DNA of 27,816 nucleotides from a virus. Shown one piece after another: positions 13,759 through 21,673 of the stretch. A model generated the notes under the pieces. The model was given only the letters and a program-made list of their open reading frames with translations. It was not told the origin of the DNA and did not search any database. The position numbers and the translations under genes are program-made. The stretch is taken from positions 1 through 27,816 of the IMG/VR virus record IMGVR_UViG_3300001533_001179. One strand, given 5' to 3'. How positions within the stretch are numbered: position 1 is the first letter of the stretch; each line of letters opens with the position of its first letter.

Positions 13759-14058
13759 ATGAAATTAAGTAACAAAGATTCTGATGGGACTTCGTGGTTC
13801 ATGGACACATTCACTACCTCAGTAAGATATTTGAGGGAAAAGGTAGGTGATCCTCAATGTGAGTGCAACACAGGGGAGGATAAAGTGAACTTTGATTGGA
13901 CTTGCGAAACAAATTCAGGTGAAGTATTTACGATCTATGATTGGAAGCATTACAGACCGCTTTCAGAAGATGAACTGATTAGATTCCATATTGGAGGACA
14001 TTCACAAAAAGTAACTCGGCAAGCTGTCAAGGAGTTAAATGAATTATTTAATAAGTAA
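13759..14058 (+). CDS. Hypothetical protein
   Basis: This 99-residue protein (start MKLSNKDSDGTSWFMDTFTT) has a mixed alpha/beta pattern, with tryptophan-containing strands (VNFDWTCETNSGEVFTIYDW) and an amphipathic C-terminal helix. The composition and length are typical of conserved phage early proteins, but I cannot name a family. It lies 11 nt after the preceding gene. Confidence 0.6.
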   Translation: MKLSNKDSDGTSWFMDTFTTSVRYLREKVGDPQCECNTGEDKVNFDWTCETNSGEVFTIYDWKHYRPLSEDELIRFHIGGHSQKVTRQAVKELNELFNK

Positions 14059-14061
14059 GTT

Positions 14062-14355
14062 ATGGCAAATTATTTTAATTTTACAAAAGATCAAGTTAAA
14101 AAAGTAGGGACTTATTCAAATGGTAGAATTGCACTTCAGATAATAGATGAAAGTAAATGTTACCCTAAAGAAGTTGCAACAGTTACCGTTAATATTCCTC
14201 AAGTAGACTTGAAAGAGGATGAAGTACTGATTAAAGATTGGTCTGAAAATGAAGGGGTACTTGATGATCTGATTAAATTTAATATCATCAGTAAGCCAAT
14301 AAGCACAGTTCCCACAGGATTTGTTGTTGCTCACAAGTGTAAATTATTAATCTAA
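14062..14355 (+). CDS. Hypothetical protein (DUF4313-like)
   Basis: The product has 97 residues. The pattern 'nGRIALQIID...PKEVATVTVNIPQVDLKEDEVLIKDWSENEGVLDDL' (given here as the key residues of positions about 20-74) resembles DUF4313 proteins common in Bacteroidota mobile elements and phages. That match is from memory and moderate. It immediately precedes the primase gene (no gap), so it may be co-translated with it. Confidence 0.55.
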   Translation: MANYFNFTKDQVKKVGTYSNGRIALQIIDESKCYPKEVATVTVNIPQVDLKEDEVLIKDWSENEGVLDDLIKFNIISKPISTVPTGFVVAHKCKLLI

Positions 14356-14919
14356 ATGGACATAATCCGCTTGTATCAGGACTACGGGATTGACTTTGTT
14401 ACAGAAGGACACAGGCACGCTCAACCCGGATGGGTAAACTGTGCTTGTCCCTTCTGTACGGGCAATCCGGGCTATCATTTGGGGTTTAATTTAGAGAGTG
14501 ATTATTACTTTTGTTGGCGGTGTGGGAGTCACCCGGTCAACAAAACAGTTTCAACACTCCTGAAAATCCCTGAAAGTGAAGTCAGGGAACTCCTGAAATC
14601 TTACGGTGCTAAATATCGTGTACCGAGAATAAAAAGTAACAGACAAAAGGAAAGCAAGGTATTTAAACTACCAACAAATTGTCAGGTGTTATCTGCTCAA
14701 CACAGAAAATACATGACTCAACGAGGTTTTGATGCTGAAAAAATTGAGCGGCTTTGGAACCTGCAAGGCACAAAACACGTAAGCTTTCTTGATAAATCTG
14801 ACTATCGCTTTCGGATTATTATTCCATTCTTTTGGGAAGGTGAAATGGTGAGTTTTGACAGCCGGGATAAAAATACACCGAAAAGAAATCCTGTACGGCA
14901 AACAAGAACATTGGACTGA
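14356..14919 (+). CDS. DnaG-type primase, N-terminal part (zinc finger), frame ends prematurely
   Basis: DNA primases make the RNA primers for lagging-strand synthesis. This 187-residue product has the zinc-binding CHC2-type finger (VNCACPFCTGNPGYHLGFNL, then YYFCWRCGSHP) and the start of the catalytic region (RFRIIIPFFWEGEMVSFDSR). It then runs into RNPVRQTRTLD and a stop at 14917-14919, which does not look like primase. The TOPRIM half is read in the +1 frame from about 14855. See the next feature. The two halves together would be a normal phage primase of about 285 residues, apart from a probable small deletion at the junction. Confidence 0.8.
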   Translation: MDIIRLYQDYGIDFVTEGHRHAQPGWVNCACPFCTGNPGYHLGFNLESDYYFCWRCGSHPVNKTVSTLLKIPESEVRELLKSYGAKYRVPRIKSNRQKESKVFKLPTNCQVLSAQHRKYMTQRGFDAEKIERLWNLQGTKHVSFLDKSDYRFRIIIPFFWEGEMVSFDSRDKNTPKRNPVRQTRTLD

Positions 14920-15208
14920 TACCGGGATTTGTGTGGAAGGCCCTGCTGATGTTTGGAGATTGGGAGTTCATAGTTTTGCTGTAAGTGGAATTGAATACAC
15001 TCATAAACAAGTCAGATTAATGGCAACCACGTTTAAACGTGTTGCTGTAATATTTGACGATGAGTACCAGGCACAAGTTCAGGCAAAAAAACTTGTGGCT
15101 GAATTGAAGTTTAGAGGGGTTGACGCTTGGAATATTGAAATTAAGGGTGATCCCGGAAGTATGAAACAAAGTGATGCAGATGAATTAATTAAAAGTATAA
15201 TGAGATGA
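14855..15208 (+). pseudogene. Primase C-terminal part (TOPRIM), in the +1 frame relative to the N-terminal part
   Basis: The frame from 14855 (a TTG) contains LYGKQEHWTDTGICVEGPAD, the TOPRIM motif EGPADVW, and FKRVAVIFDDEYQAQ, where FDDE supplies the acidic metal-binding residues. It overlaps the N-terminal frame by 65 nt. Dropping one A from the AAAAA run at 14869-14873 joins the frames as SRDKIHRKEILYGKQ. Possible explanations are a sequencing or assembly indel, a genuine disrupting mutation, a programmed shift, or two separately translated halves. Related primases usually have about 15-25 more residues between the SRD and the LYG segments (recalled, not measured), so a short deletion may be involved as well. 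Confidence 0.7.
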
Positions 15209-15432
15209 AAAAAAGCATATTTTTAATAGAAAGAATGTGGCTTGATCCTTTGGAAAATGAGTCATGCAGAGCAATGGGTTATGAGTGTTTTCGTTATGTA
15301 GAAACATTAGAAGAAGCAGAAAAATTCTGTAAGGAAAGTAGCAAACTTACTAACAAAGATTGTTGGGCTATTGGAAGAAATAAAGAATTACCTCGGTTTA
15401 GATATAAGGAAATTAAAAATTTAATGAAATGA
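15205..15432 (+). CDS. Small hypothetical protein
   Basis: This 75-residue protein (start MKKSIFLIERMWLDPLENES) has four cysteines spread along its length and an amphipathic helix (VETLEEAEKFCKESSKL). It is coupled to the TOPRIM frame by an ATGA overlap and to the next gene by another. No family is recognised. Confidence 0.55.
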   Translation: MKKSIFLIERMWLDPLENESCRAMGYECFRYVETLEEAEKFCKESSKLTNKDCWAIGRNKELPRFRYKEIKNLMK

Positions 15433-15611
15433 AAAAATTAAGTAAAGCGTTAACTTGGGATGATCTTGCTAATGAATACGACAAATCACATACTGAAAGA
15501 CCTGCCCGAACATTGCCTATGGACTATGTGTTTGAATGGGCAGAAAAACAAACTGATAAGTTTAAAGTATCAAAAAACGGGACAATGCATAAAAAATTAA
15601 AAATACAATGA
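15429..15611 (+). CDS. Small hypothetical protein
   Basis: This 60-residue, lysine-rich protein (start MKKLSKALTWDDLANEYDKS) is probably soluble and helical. It begins in an ATGA overlap with the preceding gene, which supports translation. No recognisable motif is present. Confidence 0.5.
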   Translation: MKKLSKALTWDDLANEYDKSHTERPARTLPMDYVFEWAEKQTDKFKVSKNGTMHKKLKIQ

Positions 15612-15612
15612 G

Positions 15613-15864
15613 ATGAGAGAAAAGATAAAATTAGTAGTGTTTAATGAACACACTTTGGGTTATATATTACCCGAACTCCCGGATTTTGTTCAAATATTAC
15701 ATAGTTCTATTTTAAAAGGAGCTGTGTTCTCAGTACAGCAAAGCAATTTCCTGATTGGAAAAAATGACAAAGTAAGACTTGCGAGTAAACAGGACTTTGC
15801 AGATTATCGAATATCTTTTGAAGGTTATGAAAAAGATAGTATATACTTATTTAATGAAAAATAA
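15613..15864 (+). CDS. Small hypothetical protein
   Basis: This 83-residue protein (start MREKIKLVVFNEHTLGYILP) has alternating beta-like segments and resembles small conserved phage proteins with the 'FNEHTLGYI' start. Function is unknown. It starts 1 nt after the stop of the gene before it. Confidence 0.55.
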   Translation: MREKIKLVVFNEHTLGYILPELPDFVQILHSSILKGAVFSVQQSNFLIGKNDKVRLASKQDFADYRISFEGYEKDSIYLFNEK

Positions 15865-15870
15865 AAAGTT

Positions 15871-16095
15871 ATGGAGGCAATAGAGTTTGTAATCAATTAT
15901 CAAAACTACTTGGATGAAATAAGACAAGTAGTAAAAGAGGAGTACTATCCTGTATTAGATTCAATGGAAACAAACGATCCTCATGATATTATTCCTTGTG
16001 ATCATTGGTTTAAGAACGAGAACCATGCTAAAGGATTGGTATGGCATATATTTATTCAAACAGTTAAAAAGTTAAAAGAAATTCATCATGAGTAA
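15871..16095 (+). CDS. Small hypothetical protein
   Basis: This 74-residue acidic, helical protein (start MEAIEFVINYQNYLDEIRQV) has the pattern PCDHWFKNENHAKGLVWHI, with histidines and a cysteine that could bind metal, although this is not established. It overlaps the next gene by 8 nt. Confidence 0.5.
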   Translation: MEAIEFVINYQNYLDEIRQVVKEEYYPVLDSMETNDPHDIIPCDHWFKNENHAKGLVWHIFIQTVKKLKEIHHE

Positions 16096-16573
16096 AAAAT
16101 CAGAAAAATTATTAAGTTTTACAGTAGAAAATACATGGTCAAGTTCTGCTCATGCAGATCATGGGTGGGGCAATGGATATGTAGCTGTACCACCGAGTCA
16201 CCCTCTTTATAGGAAAAAATATAGTAACAAAGTAAAAGTAAAGAACCCTGATAAAATTAAATTCAATGGTAATTACTTAGGATTACTATCTGCTTGGGCT
16301 GACGATGAGTCTGATTGGATTGACGATGAGAAAGAAGAAAGTTTATTGCCAATAGACTTGGTGATAAATGTTCATGGAGGAATTACGTTTACTGAATCCG
16401 CAAAAGATATGAAAAATCTGCCTAAAAGAATACCTGATCATTACTGGGTATTTGGATTTGATACCGTTCATGCAGGAGATGATATTTATAATTGGACAAA
16501 GGAAAAGGTCAGAAAAGAGACAGATAAATTTAAAAAAGAACTTGAAAACATTCACAAAATTATTGAATTATGA
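16088..16573 (+). CDS. Conserved phage protein of unknown function
   Basis: This 161-residue protein contains the segments GWGNGYVAVPPSHPLYRKKY, LPIDLVINVHGGITFTES and YWVFGFDTVHAGDD. The arrangement G-W-x-N-G-Y-V-x-V-P-x-x-H-P-L-Y, V-H-G-G-I-T and F-D-x-x-H is familiar from many phage hypothetical proteins. The conserved histidines and aspartates suggest a metal site or an enzymatic role, but no activity is known to me. The stop overlaps the next start (ATGA). Confidence 0.65.
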   Translation: MSKKSEKLLSFTVENTWSSSAHADHGWGNGYVAVPPSHPLYRKKYSNKVKVKNPDKIKFNGNYLGLLSAWADDESDWIDDEKEESLLPIDLVINVHGGITFTESAKDMKNLPKRIPDHYWVFGFDTVHAGDDIYNWTKEKVRKETDKFKKELENIHKIIEL

Positions 16574-16725
16574 GTAGAAAATTAGTTATTACATACGAAG
16601 AAAATGAAGATGAATCCAATCTTTTAATTGAAAAAGATGAGTTTACTGTCCCTGAGATTGTAACTCTATTGGAAGCAATCAAATTAAGAATTATTACCGA
16701 TTACACAACAATAAAATCCAAATGA
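16570..16725 (+). CDS. Small hypothetical protein
   Basis: A 51-residue acidic frame runs from ATG 16570 to TGA 16723-16725 (start MSRKLVITYEENEDESNLLI; end RIITDYTTIKSK). It overlaps both neighbours by 4 nt in ATGA arrangements, which strongly supports a real gene despite its size. No family is recognised. Confidence 0.65.
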   Translation: MSRKLVITYEENEDESNLLIEKDEFTVPEIVTLLEAIKLRIITDYTTIKSK

Positions 16726-17150
16726 TAAAGTTGTCAAACGCAGCGGTTACTTCAAAAGCAATTAAAAAAGAACTTGGAGAATTATTTCCTGACACGAAAT
16801 TCTCAGTCAAATCACAAACTTTTGAAGATGGTGATGCAGTAAATGTGACTTGGACTGATGGCCCTACCAAACCAATGGTTGAGTCAATAATTAAAAAGTA
16901 CCAGTCCGGCAAATGGAATAACGATGAGCAGGAATATGAAGTAACTAATAAAAGAAATGATATCCCACAAGTTAATTATGTTAACATTCCCTGCCGGAGA
17001 TTGTCACATAAAGTTGAAGAAGAAATACTAAGTAAACTTCGAGTTAACTACAAAGAGTGTGCAGACTTGAACCGGGATGGTTGGGTTGAGAGCTTAGATA
17101 AGAGTATGTTACAAATGATTTGGGAAGTTTTTAATGTCACTTCTTATTGA
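16722..17150 (+). CDS. LPD29-like (large polyvalent protein-associated) domain protein
   Basis: The product has 142 residues. Residues about 8-75 read AAVTSKAIKKELGELFPDTK, then a beta-rich section with VNVTWTDGPTKPMVESIIKK and the later EYEV, matching the LPD29 pattern (K-x-L-K-x-x-F-P-x-x-K-F-S-V, D-V-x-W-x-D-G-P-T). LPD29 is usually found inside very large polyvalent mobile-element proteins; here it is the main part of a small protein, followed by a helical tail (SHKVEEEILSKLRVNYKECA). The role is unknown. It ends the small-gene operon. Confidence 0.65.
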   Translation: MIKLSNAAVTSKAIKKELGELFPDTKFSVKSQTFEDGDAVNVTWTDGPTKPMVESIIKKYQSGKWNNDEQEYEVTNKRNDIPQVNYVNIPCRRLSHKVEEEILSKLRVNYKECADLNRDGWVESLDKSMLQMIWEVFNVTSY

Positions 17151-17172
17151 TTTTCAGGTATTTAAAAATAAA

Positions 17173-17204
17173 TTTGGAAATGTCAAAAAATTTCATTATA
17201 TTTA
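17173..17204 (+). promoter_or_regulatory. Bacteroidota-type promoter for the replication module
   Basis: TTTG (17173-17176), a 20-nt spacer and TATATTTA (17197-17204) match the consensus except for the last base. The start would be near 17210, more than 200 nt before the ATG at 17419, giving a long structured leader. Confidence 0.75.
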
Positions 17205-17280
17205 AACTCTAATTTCATAAATGCGGATATGGAAAGTCTCAAAATTTTTGCTGTATTTCATAATAGGTAAATTTTAAGTG

Positions 17281-17336
17281 AAGTGAAAGGGTGAGTAACG
17301 GCCGCATACGTGAAAGCCCCTTCACTTATTTTTTTT
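17281..17336 (+). terminator. Leader hairpin with a T-run (candidate attenuator)
   Basis: AAGTGAAAGGG (17281-17291) pairs with CCCCTTCACTT (17317-17327) with one mismatch. It encloses a 25-nt loop that contains ACG/CGT pairs. ATT and then a T-run to 17336 follow. It lies about 75 nt after the predicted start and 80 nt before the replication gene, so it would stop transcription of that gene unless relieved. Two tiny frames occur in the leader (13 codons from 17229 and 14 codons from 17356). Confidence 0.6.
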
Positions 17337-17418
17337 ACAAGTAAATTAAACAATCATGGACAAAAGCAAATCATTAAACTTGCCAGATGCTATTATCTAA
17401 TAATTAAAAATTTACGTT

Positions 17419-18267
17419 ATGGGAAAACTCACTGTAAAAAACAGATTCGCAACTATTCCTAATGAAATTTTAAATTCAAAGGAATTATCATTTAAGGCTA
17501 AAGGTATTTATGGTTATATTCAGTCTAAACCAGACGATTGGAACTTTAGTGTTAAGAGAATAAGTACTCAAACAGGGGAAGGTGTTACAAGTGTCACTTC
17601 CGGTATAGAAGAATTAGAAAATCTTGGTTATTTACGAAGGCAAAAATATCAGGATAGCAACGGTTATTGGGGGATTGAGTACCTTTTGTATTCTGAAAAA
17701 AATTCAGAAAACCCTGAGTCGGAAAACCCAACACAGGATTTTCCAATACAGGATAATCCAATGAAGGAAAACATACCAAACAATAGTAATACAGAGTACA
17801 GTAAAAAAGAATATAGTAATAAAGAGAAGAATAGTAAAAAAGAAGAAGAATTAAATTACATTGTTTCACGTTCAAAAAACGTGAAAACAGATAGCTCCAA
17901 AAATAATAAAGAGTATCTACATTTAGCTGATCAATTGAAGCGAATAATTATCTCCAAAAAGAATGTTAAGGTTGACGGCCGGAAGCTGAACAATTGGACT
18001 AATTCAATTCGCCAATTGGTTAAAACCGATGGCGTGGAAATTTCCAGAGTAGAGAAAGCCCTTGACTGGTATGAGGAACATTATATGGATGACTTCGTGC
18101 CGGTCATAGAAAGCGGGAAAAGTCTCAGGGACAAATTTTTGCGTTTGGAGGATGCTGTTGAACGGGACAAGAAACCAATCCGGGGTTCACGCCGGCGAGA
18201 GCAGTCTTCAGGTTACCGGAGTGACCGGACAAAATTAACTTACCAACGACCAAAAAGAATTGATTGA
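17419..18267 (+). CDS. Replication initiator / replisome organiser with an N-terminal winged helix
   Basis: The product has 282 residues. Residues about 7-75 (RFATIPNEILNSKELSFKAK, then GIYGYIQSKPDDWNFSVKRI and a second helix pair) match the HTH_36-type winged helix of phage replication initiators. A low-complexity Asn/Ser/Lys/Glu linker (about 95-165) follows. A C-terminal basic region (PIRGSRRREQSSGYRSDRTK) completes a typical lambda O/replisome-organiser layout. It is followed by a loader ATPase and a DnaB-like helicase, the usual order. It has its own promoter and leader. The linker is low complexity and its length varies in such families. Confidence 0.8.
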   Translation: MGKLTVKNRFATIPNEILNSKELSFKAKGIYGYIQSKPDDWNFSVKRISTQTGEGVTSVTSGIEELENLGYLRRQKYQDSNGYWGIEYLLYSEKNSENPESENPTQDFPIQDNPMKENIPNNSNTEYSKKEYSNKEKNSKKEEELNYIVSRSKNVKTDSSKNNKEYLHLADQLKRIIISKKNVKVDGRKLNNWTNSIRQLVKTDGVEISRVEKALDWYEEHYMDDFVPVIESGKSLRDKFLRLEDAVERDKKPIRGSRRREQSSGYRSDRTKLTYQRPKRID

Positions 18268-18284
18268 AATAGTTAAACGGCCCG

Positions 18285-18312
18285 GTGCAAATACAGTGCG
18301 CTTATATTGCAC
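18285..18312. repeat. Short inverted repeat after the initiator gene
   Basis: GTGCAA (18285-18290) and TTGCAC (18307-18312) are inverted around 16 nt. A similar pair, TTGCA/TGCAA, occurs at about 4117-4130. It could be a protein-binding site or a weak hairpin, but a chance occurrence is also possible. Confidence 0.3.
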
Positions 18313-18355
18313 AACAAATGATTAGAATTACGAACAAATTTTAAATATTTTAGAG

Positions 18356-18607
18356 ATGGAAACACCAAGAGAATTTGCAGACAGAATTTGGAAAACAAAA
18401 GGAATGGACGAAAACAACTTGCAAGAGTTTACTATTCCATTGAGTACGGCAATAGGCATGATTGAAACTTATTGTAAAAAGAAAGATGAAGCCATATCGA
18501 AGGCTTTAGATACGTTTCAAAACTACTGGAAGGATGGGCAGTTTTATGGAGCGGGGATACATGTAGCTGTTGATTTGTTAAAAGAAGCACAAACTGAAAA
18601 ATGTTGA
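18356..18607 (+). CDS. Small hypothetical protein
   Basis: This 83-residue protein (start METPREFADRIWKTKGMDEN) is mostly helical (PLSTAIGMIETYCKKKDEAI). It lies alone between the initiator and loader genes, with a leader typical of this genome. No family is recognised. Confidence 0.55.
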   Translation: METPREFADRIWKTKGMDENNLQEFTIPLSTAIGMIETYCKKKDEAISKALDTFQNYWKDGQFYGAGIHVAVDLLKEAQTEKC

Positions 18608-18645
18608 TTCTTTGAGAAAGCGCGGGTGGGTGGGCTGTAAAAGTT

Positions 18646-18744
18646 ATGACATATTGCTATGGTTGTAAAAAAGAAAAAATATTCACAGGTGTAACTAAAA
18701 AGGAAATTGAAAAATATAAGGTTGGTTATAGTTGGATGGAGTAG
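18646..18744 (+). CDS. 32-residue peptide with a CxxC pair
   Basis: A short frame from ATG 18646 to TAG 18742-18744 encodes MTYCYGCKKEKIFTGVTKKE followed by IEKYKVGYSWME. The CYGC pair and basic residues look like half a zinc ribbon. The A/T-rich AAAAGTT leader resembles that of neighbouring genes. It may be a real micro-protein or a remnant. Confidence 0.35.
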   Translation: MTYCYGCKKEKIFTGVTKKEIEKYKVGYSWME

Positions 18745-18842
18745 CATTACGCCTAATGGACGAGTATATGGCAAGGTGGATTTAAAAGTGATGACCTATC
18801 AAGCTGCAACAAACTAAATAAGTTGAAACAAAATAAATAGAA

Positions 18843-19127
18843 ATGAAAGTAACATTAAAAAAGGCTTTTTCAATATTGGATGGTAGGTTATCTACTGAAA
18901 TGGATGATGTTTATGAGATGTTAAATTACATTTTTGATGATGACCTTATGACTCATCAATTGCCGTCTGCTATGCGAAAATTAAAAGAAATAAATCCTGA
19001 ATGGTTCAAGGATGCAGTTAGCACGATTGATGAAATTAAACACATTGAAGGAACAAATGATTTCGAGCATTTAATGAAAATAATAGATCGAGAATATTCA
19101 AATTTTGAAATTGAGCTTAAAAAGTAA
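18843..19127 (+). CDS. Conserved phage hypothetical protein
   Basis: This 94-residue acidic, helical protein begins MKVTLKKAFSILDGRLSTEM and contains DDLMTHQLPSAMRKLKEINP. This start and the 'H-Q-L-P-x-A-M-R-x-L' segment recur in small phage proteins of unknown function that I recall from replication regions. No catalytic motif is visible. Confidence 0.6.
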   Translation: MKVTLKKAFSILDGRLSTEMDDVYEMLNYIFDDDLMTHQLPSAMRKLKEINPEWFKDAVSTIDEIKHIEGTNDFEHLMKIIDREYSNFEIELKK

Positions 19128-19207
19128 ATTTTAAAATTGATATTTTAGCGGGAATAGTTTAGTTCACCTATTAACGAAGGATAACCTTTAAATATTAAAA
19201 TCTAAAT

Positions 19208-19768
19208 ATGCGAACAAAACAAAACTGGGAGCAGAACTGGGAGAAAAAAGCAATAGAGAAATATTTCACCCCACGAATAACTAAAGATTTACTCACACTA
19301 AACTTTCCACAGTTACCCGATGAGCAACCAAACAGCACTTTTATTTGCGGGAAAATCAAAACCGGCAAGACCATTCACGCAGCATGCTTAGCACTCCAGC
19401 AGGTAAAGTACGATTACCTGAATGAACTGCCGGTTAATTTACTGTTTGTTTCATTCCCGGAAATGCTGGCAGAAATCAAAGACACTTACAACAACAAGGG
19501 CAAAACCGAAAGCGAGGTAATGAAAAAGTACCTTGACGTGCCGTTTCTTGTTATTGACGACTTTCTCACTACCCGTCCGACTGATTGGGTGATGGATGTG
19601 CTTTACTACCTGATTAATCATAGGTACGAGTACTTGCTGACCACAGTGATTACGAGTAATTATACACTCGAGGAGTTGGAGGAGTTGTTAAATGACCAAA
19701 GAATCACAAGTCGGATTGACCGGATGTGTGAGGTCGTAGAAAAAACAGGATTCAAAAATGCCGTGTAA
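19208..19768 (+). CDS. DnaC/IstB-like AAA+ ATPase, helicase loader
   Basis: Loaders place the replicative helicase onto DNA. This 186-residue protein has Walker A CGKIKTGKT (about 47-55), Walker B LVIDDF (about 113-118) and the sensor TSNYTLEEL. The second half ends soon after the arginine-containing helix (RITSRIDRM). It is shorter than bacterial DnaC (about 245 residues), lacking a long N-terminal helicase-binding domain, as is common in phages. The DnaB-like helicase gene follows about 120 nt later. Confidence 0.8.
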   Translation: MRTKQNWEQNWEKKAIEKYFTPRITKDLLTLNFPQLPDEQPNSTFICGKIKTGKTIHAACLALQQVKYDYLNELPVNLLFVSFPEMLAEIKDTYNNKGKTESEVMKKYLDVPFLVIDDFLTTRPTDWVMDVLYYLINHRYEYLLTTVITSNYTLEELEELLNDQRITSRIDRMCEVVEKTGFKNAV

Positions 19769-19886
19769 ATATTTCAGTTTAAAATCGTTTTTAAGGCTAT
19801 TTTCGGTCGATTACAGGACGTTTTATATGGTGTGTGGTATATTGTATTATTTTAGGGGTAAAATCGTTTAAAACGGAAATTTTAGG

Positions 19887-21416
19887 ATGATCGAAAGAAA
19901 AGTATTGATAGGACTTATAACAAGTACAAATTACTTGCAACAACTCAATTCGGAGTGGAAACCGGAATACTTGGAAAGTCCTACGGCAAGACTTCTGTCC
20001 GGTTGGTGTTGGGAATACTTTGACAAGTATCACAAAGCACCGATGAGGGACATTGAAGGGATTTACATTGAAAAACTGAAAAAAGGAATTAATGAGGAAC
20101 TTGCCAATGAAATAGAAAGTGAGATACTCCCTGAACTGAGTGAGCAGTATGAAAATGAAAATCCTGACATTGAATATTTACTTGACCAGACAAGGGCTTA
20201 CTTAAAGGAAAGACAAATTGCCATACACGTTGAAACGGTTGGTGGATTGATTGAAAAAGGGGATGTTCAGCAAGCACAAAATGAAATTGAAAAGTTCAAT
20301 ATTGTAGAAGGCGGGAAAGTTGAAGGACTTGATTTGAGTAGTCCTGAGATGCTTGAAAAAATAGATGTTGTATTTGATACAACTTATCAAAATGTGATAA
20401 AGTTTCCCGGAGCTTTGGGTGATTTTTGGAATGATCAGCTTGTCAGGGGAGGGTTTGTATCACTTATGTCTCCTGACAAACGTGGAAAAACTTACATGCT
20501 ATTGGAATTTATGATGAGAGCATATAAGCAAAAACGCAAAGTTGCATTTTTTCAGGCAGGGGACATGACAGAGAACCAGCAATTAGCTCGTATCTGTATT
20601 TATCTTGCCAAAAAATCAAATCTGGAAAAGTATTGTGGAACTCTTTACGTTCCTGAACAGGACTGCATAAAAAACCAGTTGGATATGTGTAGCAAAAAAG
20701 TCAGGGAATGTAAGTTTGGTGTATTCGAGGACAAGTCTGATCGAAAAGATATTACCAAGCAGGATTTAATTGAAGCGTTGAAAGATTACCCGGATTACAA
20801 ACCCTGTTACAACTGTGTGGAGTGGCAAAAGAACAAGTGGGGAAGTGTATGGCTTAAAAAAATAGAAGTAAAAAATCCTTTAAGTAAAAGGGAAGCTAAA
20901 AAGTGGATTAAAAAGTTTTTCATAGACACTAAACGGAGCATTAAAATGACTACATATTCTAATGATACTTTGACTTTATCTGAAATGAAAAGGGTTTTGC
21001 AAAAATGGAAACGTGAGGAGAATTTTGTACCGGATGTTGTGATAATAGATTATGCTGATTTGTTAGTGGCTGAAAAAGAAAGAGAACATAGGCACAAGGA
21101 AAATGAAATTTGGAAAGGACTTAGGGGGCTGTCACAAGAACTTGATGCTTTGGTTATTACAGCTACTCAGACTGATTCGGATAGTTACAGTAAAGACAGG
21201 TTGGAGATGAGAAACTTTAGTGAGGATAAAAGAAAACTTGCACACGTGACAGCAATGTATGGATTAAATCAGGATTCAAAGGGCAGGGAAAAAGAAATAG
21301 GTGTACTTAGAATAAATAAAATTGTTGTGCGTGAAGGTGATTTTCACAGTTCACAGGAAGTAAATGTGTTGCAGAGATTAGAGATCGGAAGACCATTTTT
21401 AGGGAGTTATTATTAG
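19887..21416 (+). CDS. DnaB-like replicative helicase with a cysteine-rich insertion
   Basis: The product has 509 residues. The C-terminal RecA fold has Walker A SPDKRGKT (about 195-202), FFQAGDMTENQ (about 221-231), Walker B VVIIDYAD (about 384-391), and the later ITATQTDSDSY segment. The N-terminal part (about 1-150) is a helical domain. Between Walker A and B, about 60 residues (about 250-310) carry six cysteines (C250, C260, C268, C275, C307, C310) in a pattern able to bind zinc, which ordinary DnaB lacks. Similar inserts occur in some phage helicases. It follows the loader gene, and a short SD-led gene follows. Confidence 0.82.
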   Translation: MIERKVLIGLITSTNYLQQLNSEWKPEYLESPTARLLSGWCWEYFDKYHKAPMRDIEGIYIEKLKKGINEELANEIESEILPELSEQYENENPDIEYLLDQTRAYLKERQIAIHVETVGGLIEKGDVQQAQNEIEKFNIVEGGKVEGLDLSSPEMLEKIDVVFDTTYQNVIKFPGALGDFWNDQLVRGGFVSLMSPDKRGKTYMLLEFMMRAYKQKRKVAFFQAGDMTENQQLARICIYLAKKSNLEKYCGTLYVPEQDCIKNQLDMCSKKVRECKFGVFEDKSDRKDITKQDLIEALKDYPDYKPCYNCVEWQKNKWGSVWLKKIEVKNPLSKREAKKWIKKFFIDTKRSIKMTTYSNDTLTLSEMKRVLQKWKREENFVPDVVIIDYADLLVAEKEREHRHKENEIWKGLRGLSQELDALVITATQTDSDSYSKDRLEMRNFSEDKRKLAHVTAMYGLNQDSKGREKEIGVLRINKIVVREGDFHSSQEVNVLQRLEIGRPFLGSYY

Positions 21417-21428
21417 GAGGAAAAAGCT

Positions 21429-21602
21429 ATGAAAACAGAAAACTGGGTAAAAGATGATGTATTAAAAGATTATCAGAAAAGGGCAATGAAATCGGTGGAG
21501 GACAGGGAAAAGTGGGAAAAAGAACAGATTAAAAAAGGAAAAAAGAAAGTGTATGTTTCTCATCCTGAAATTGATAAAACGTTCATTATCAAATTTGTTT
21601 AA
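21429..21602 (+). CDS. 57-residue basic protein with a strong Shine-Dalgarno site
   Basis: ATG 21429 is preceded by AGGAGG (21416-21421), an exact Shine-Dalgarno core that starts at the helicase stop codon. The product (start MKTENWVKDDVLKDYQKRAM) is lysine- and glutamate-rich and helical, and ends with a beta-like KKVYVSHPEIDKTFIIKFV. It is likely co-translated with the helicase. Function is unknown. Confidence 0.65.
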   Translation: MKTENWVKDDVLKDYQKRAMKSVEDREKWEKEQIKKGKKKVYVSHPEIDKTFIIKFV

Positions 21603-21641
21603 TATTTGGTTAAAAATAATTTTAAAAATGTTATTAAAATA

Positions 21642-21673
21642 TTTGGTAAATTCAATTTTTTGTGGTATATTTG
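21642..21673 (+). promoter_or_regulatory. Bacteroidota-type promoter of the RNA gene unit
   Basis: TTTG (21642-21645), a 20-nt spacer and TATATTTG (21666-21673) are a perfect consensus match. Transcription would begin near 21679, about 55 nt before the conserved tmRNA 3' region. Confidence 0.85.
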
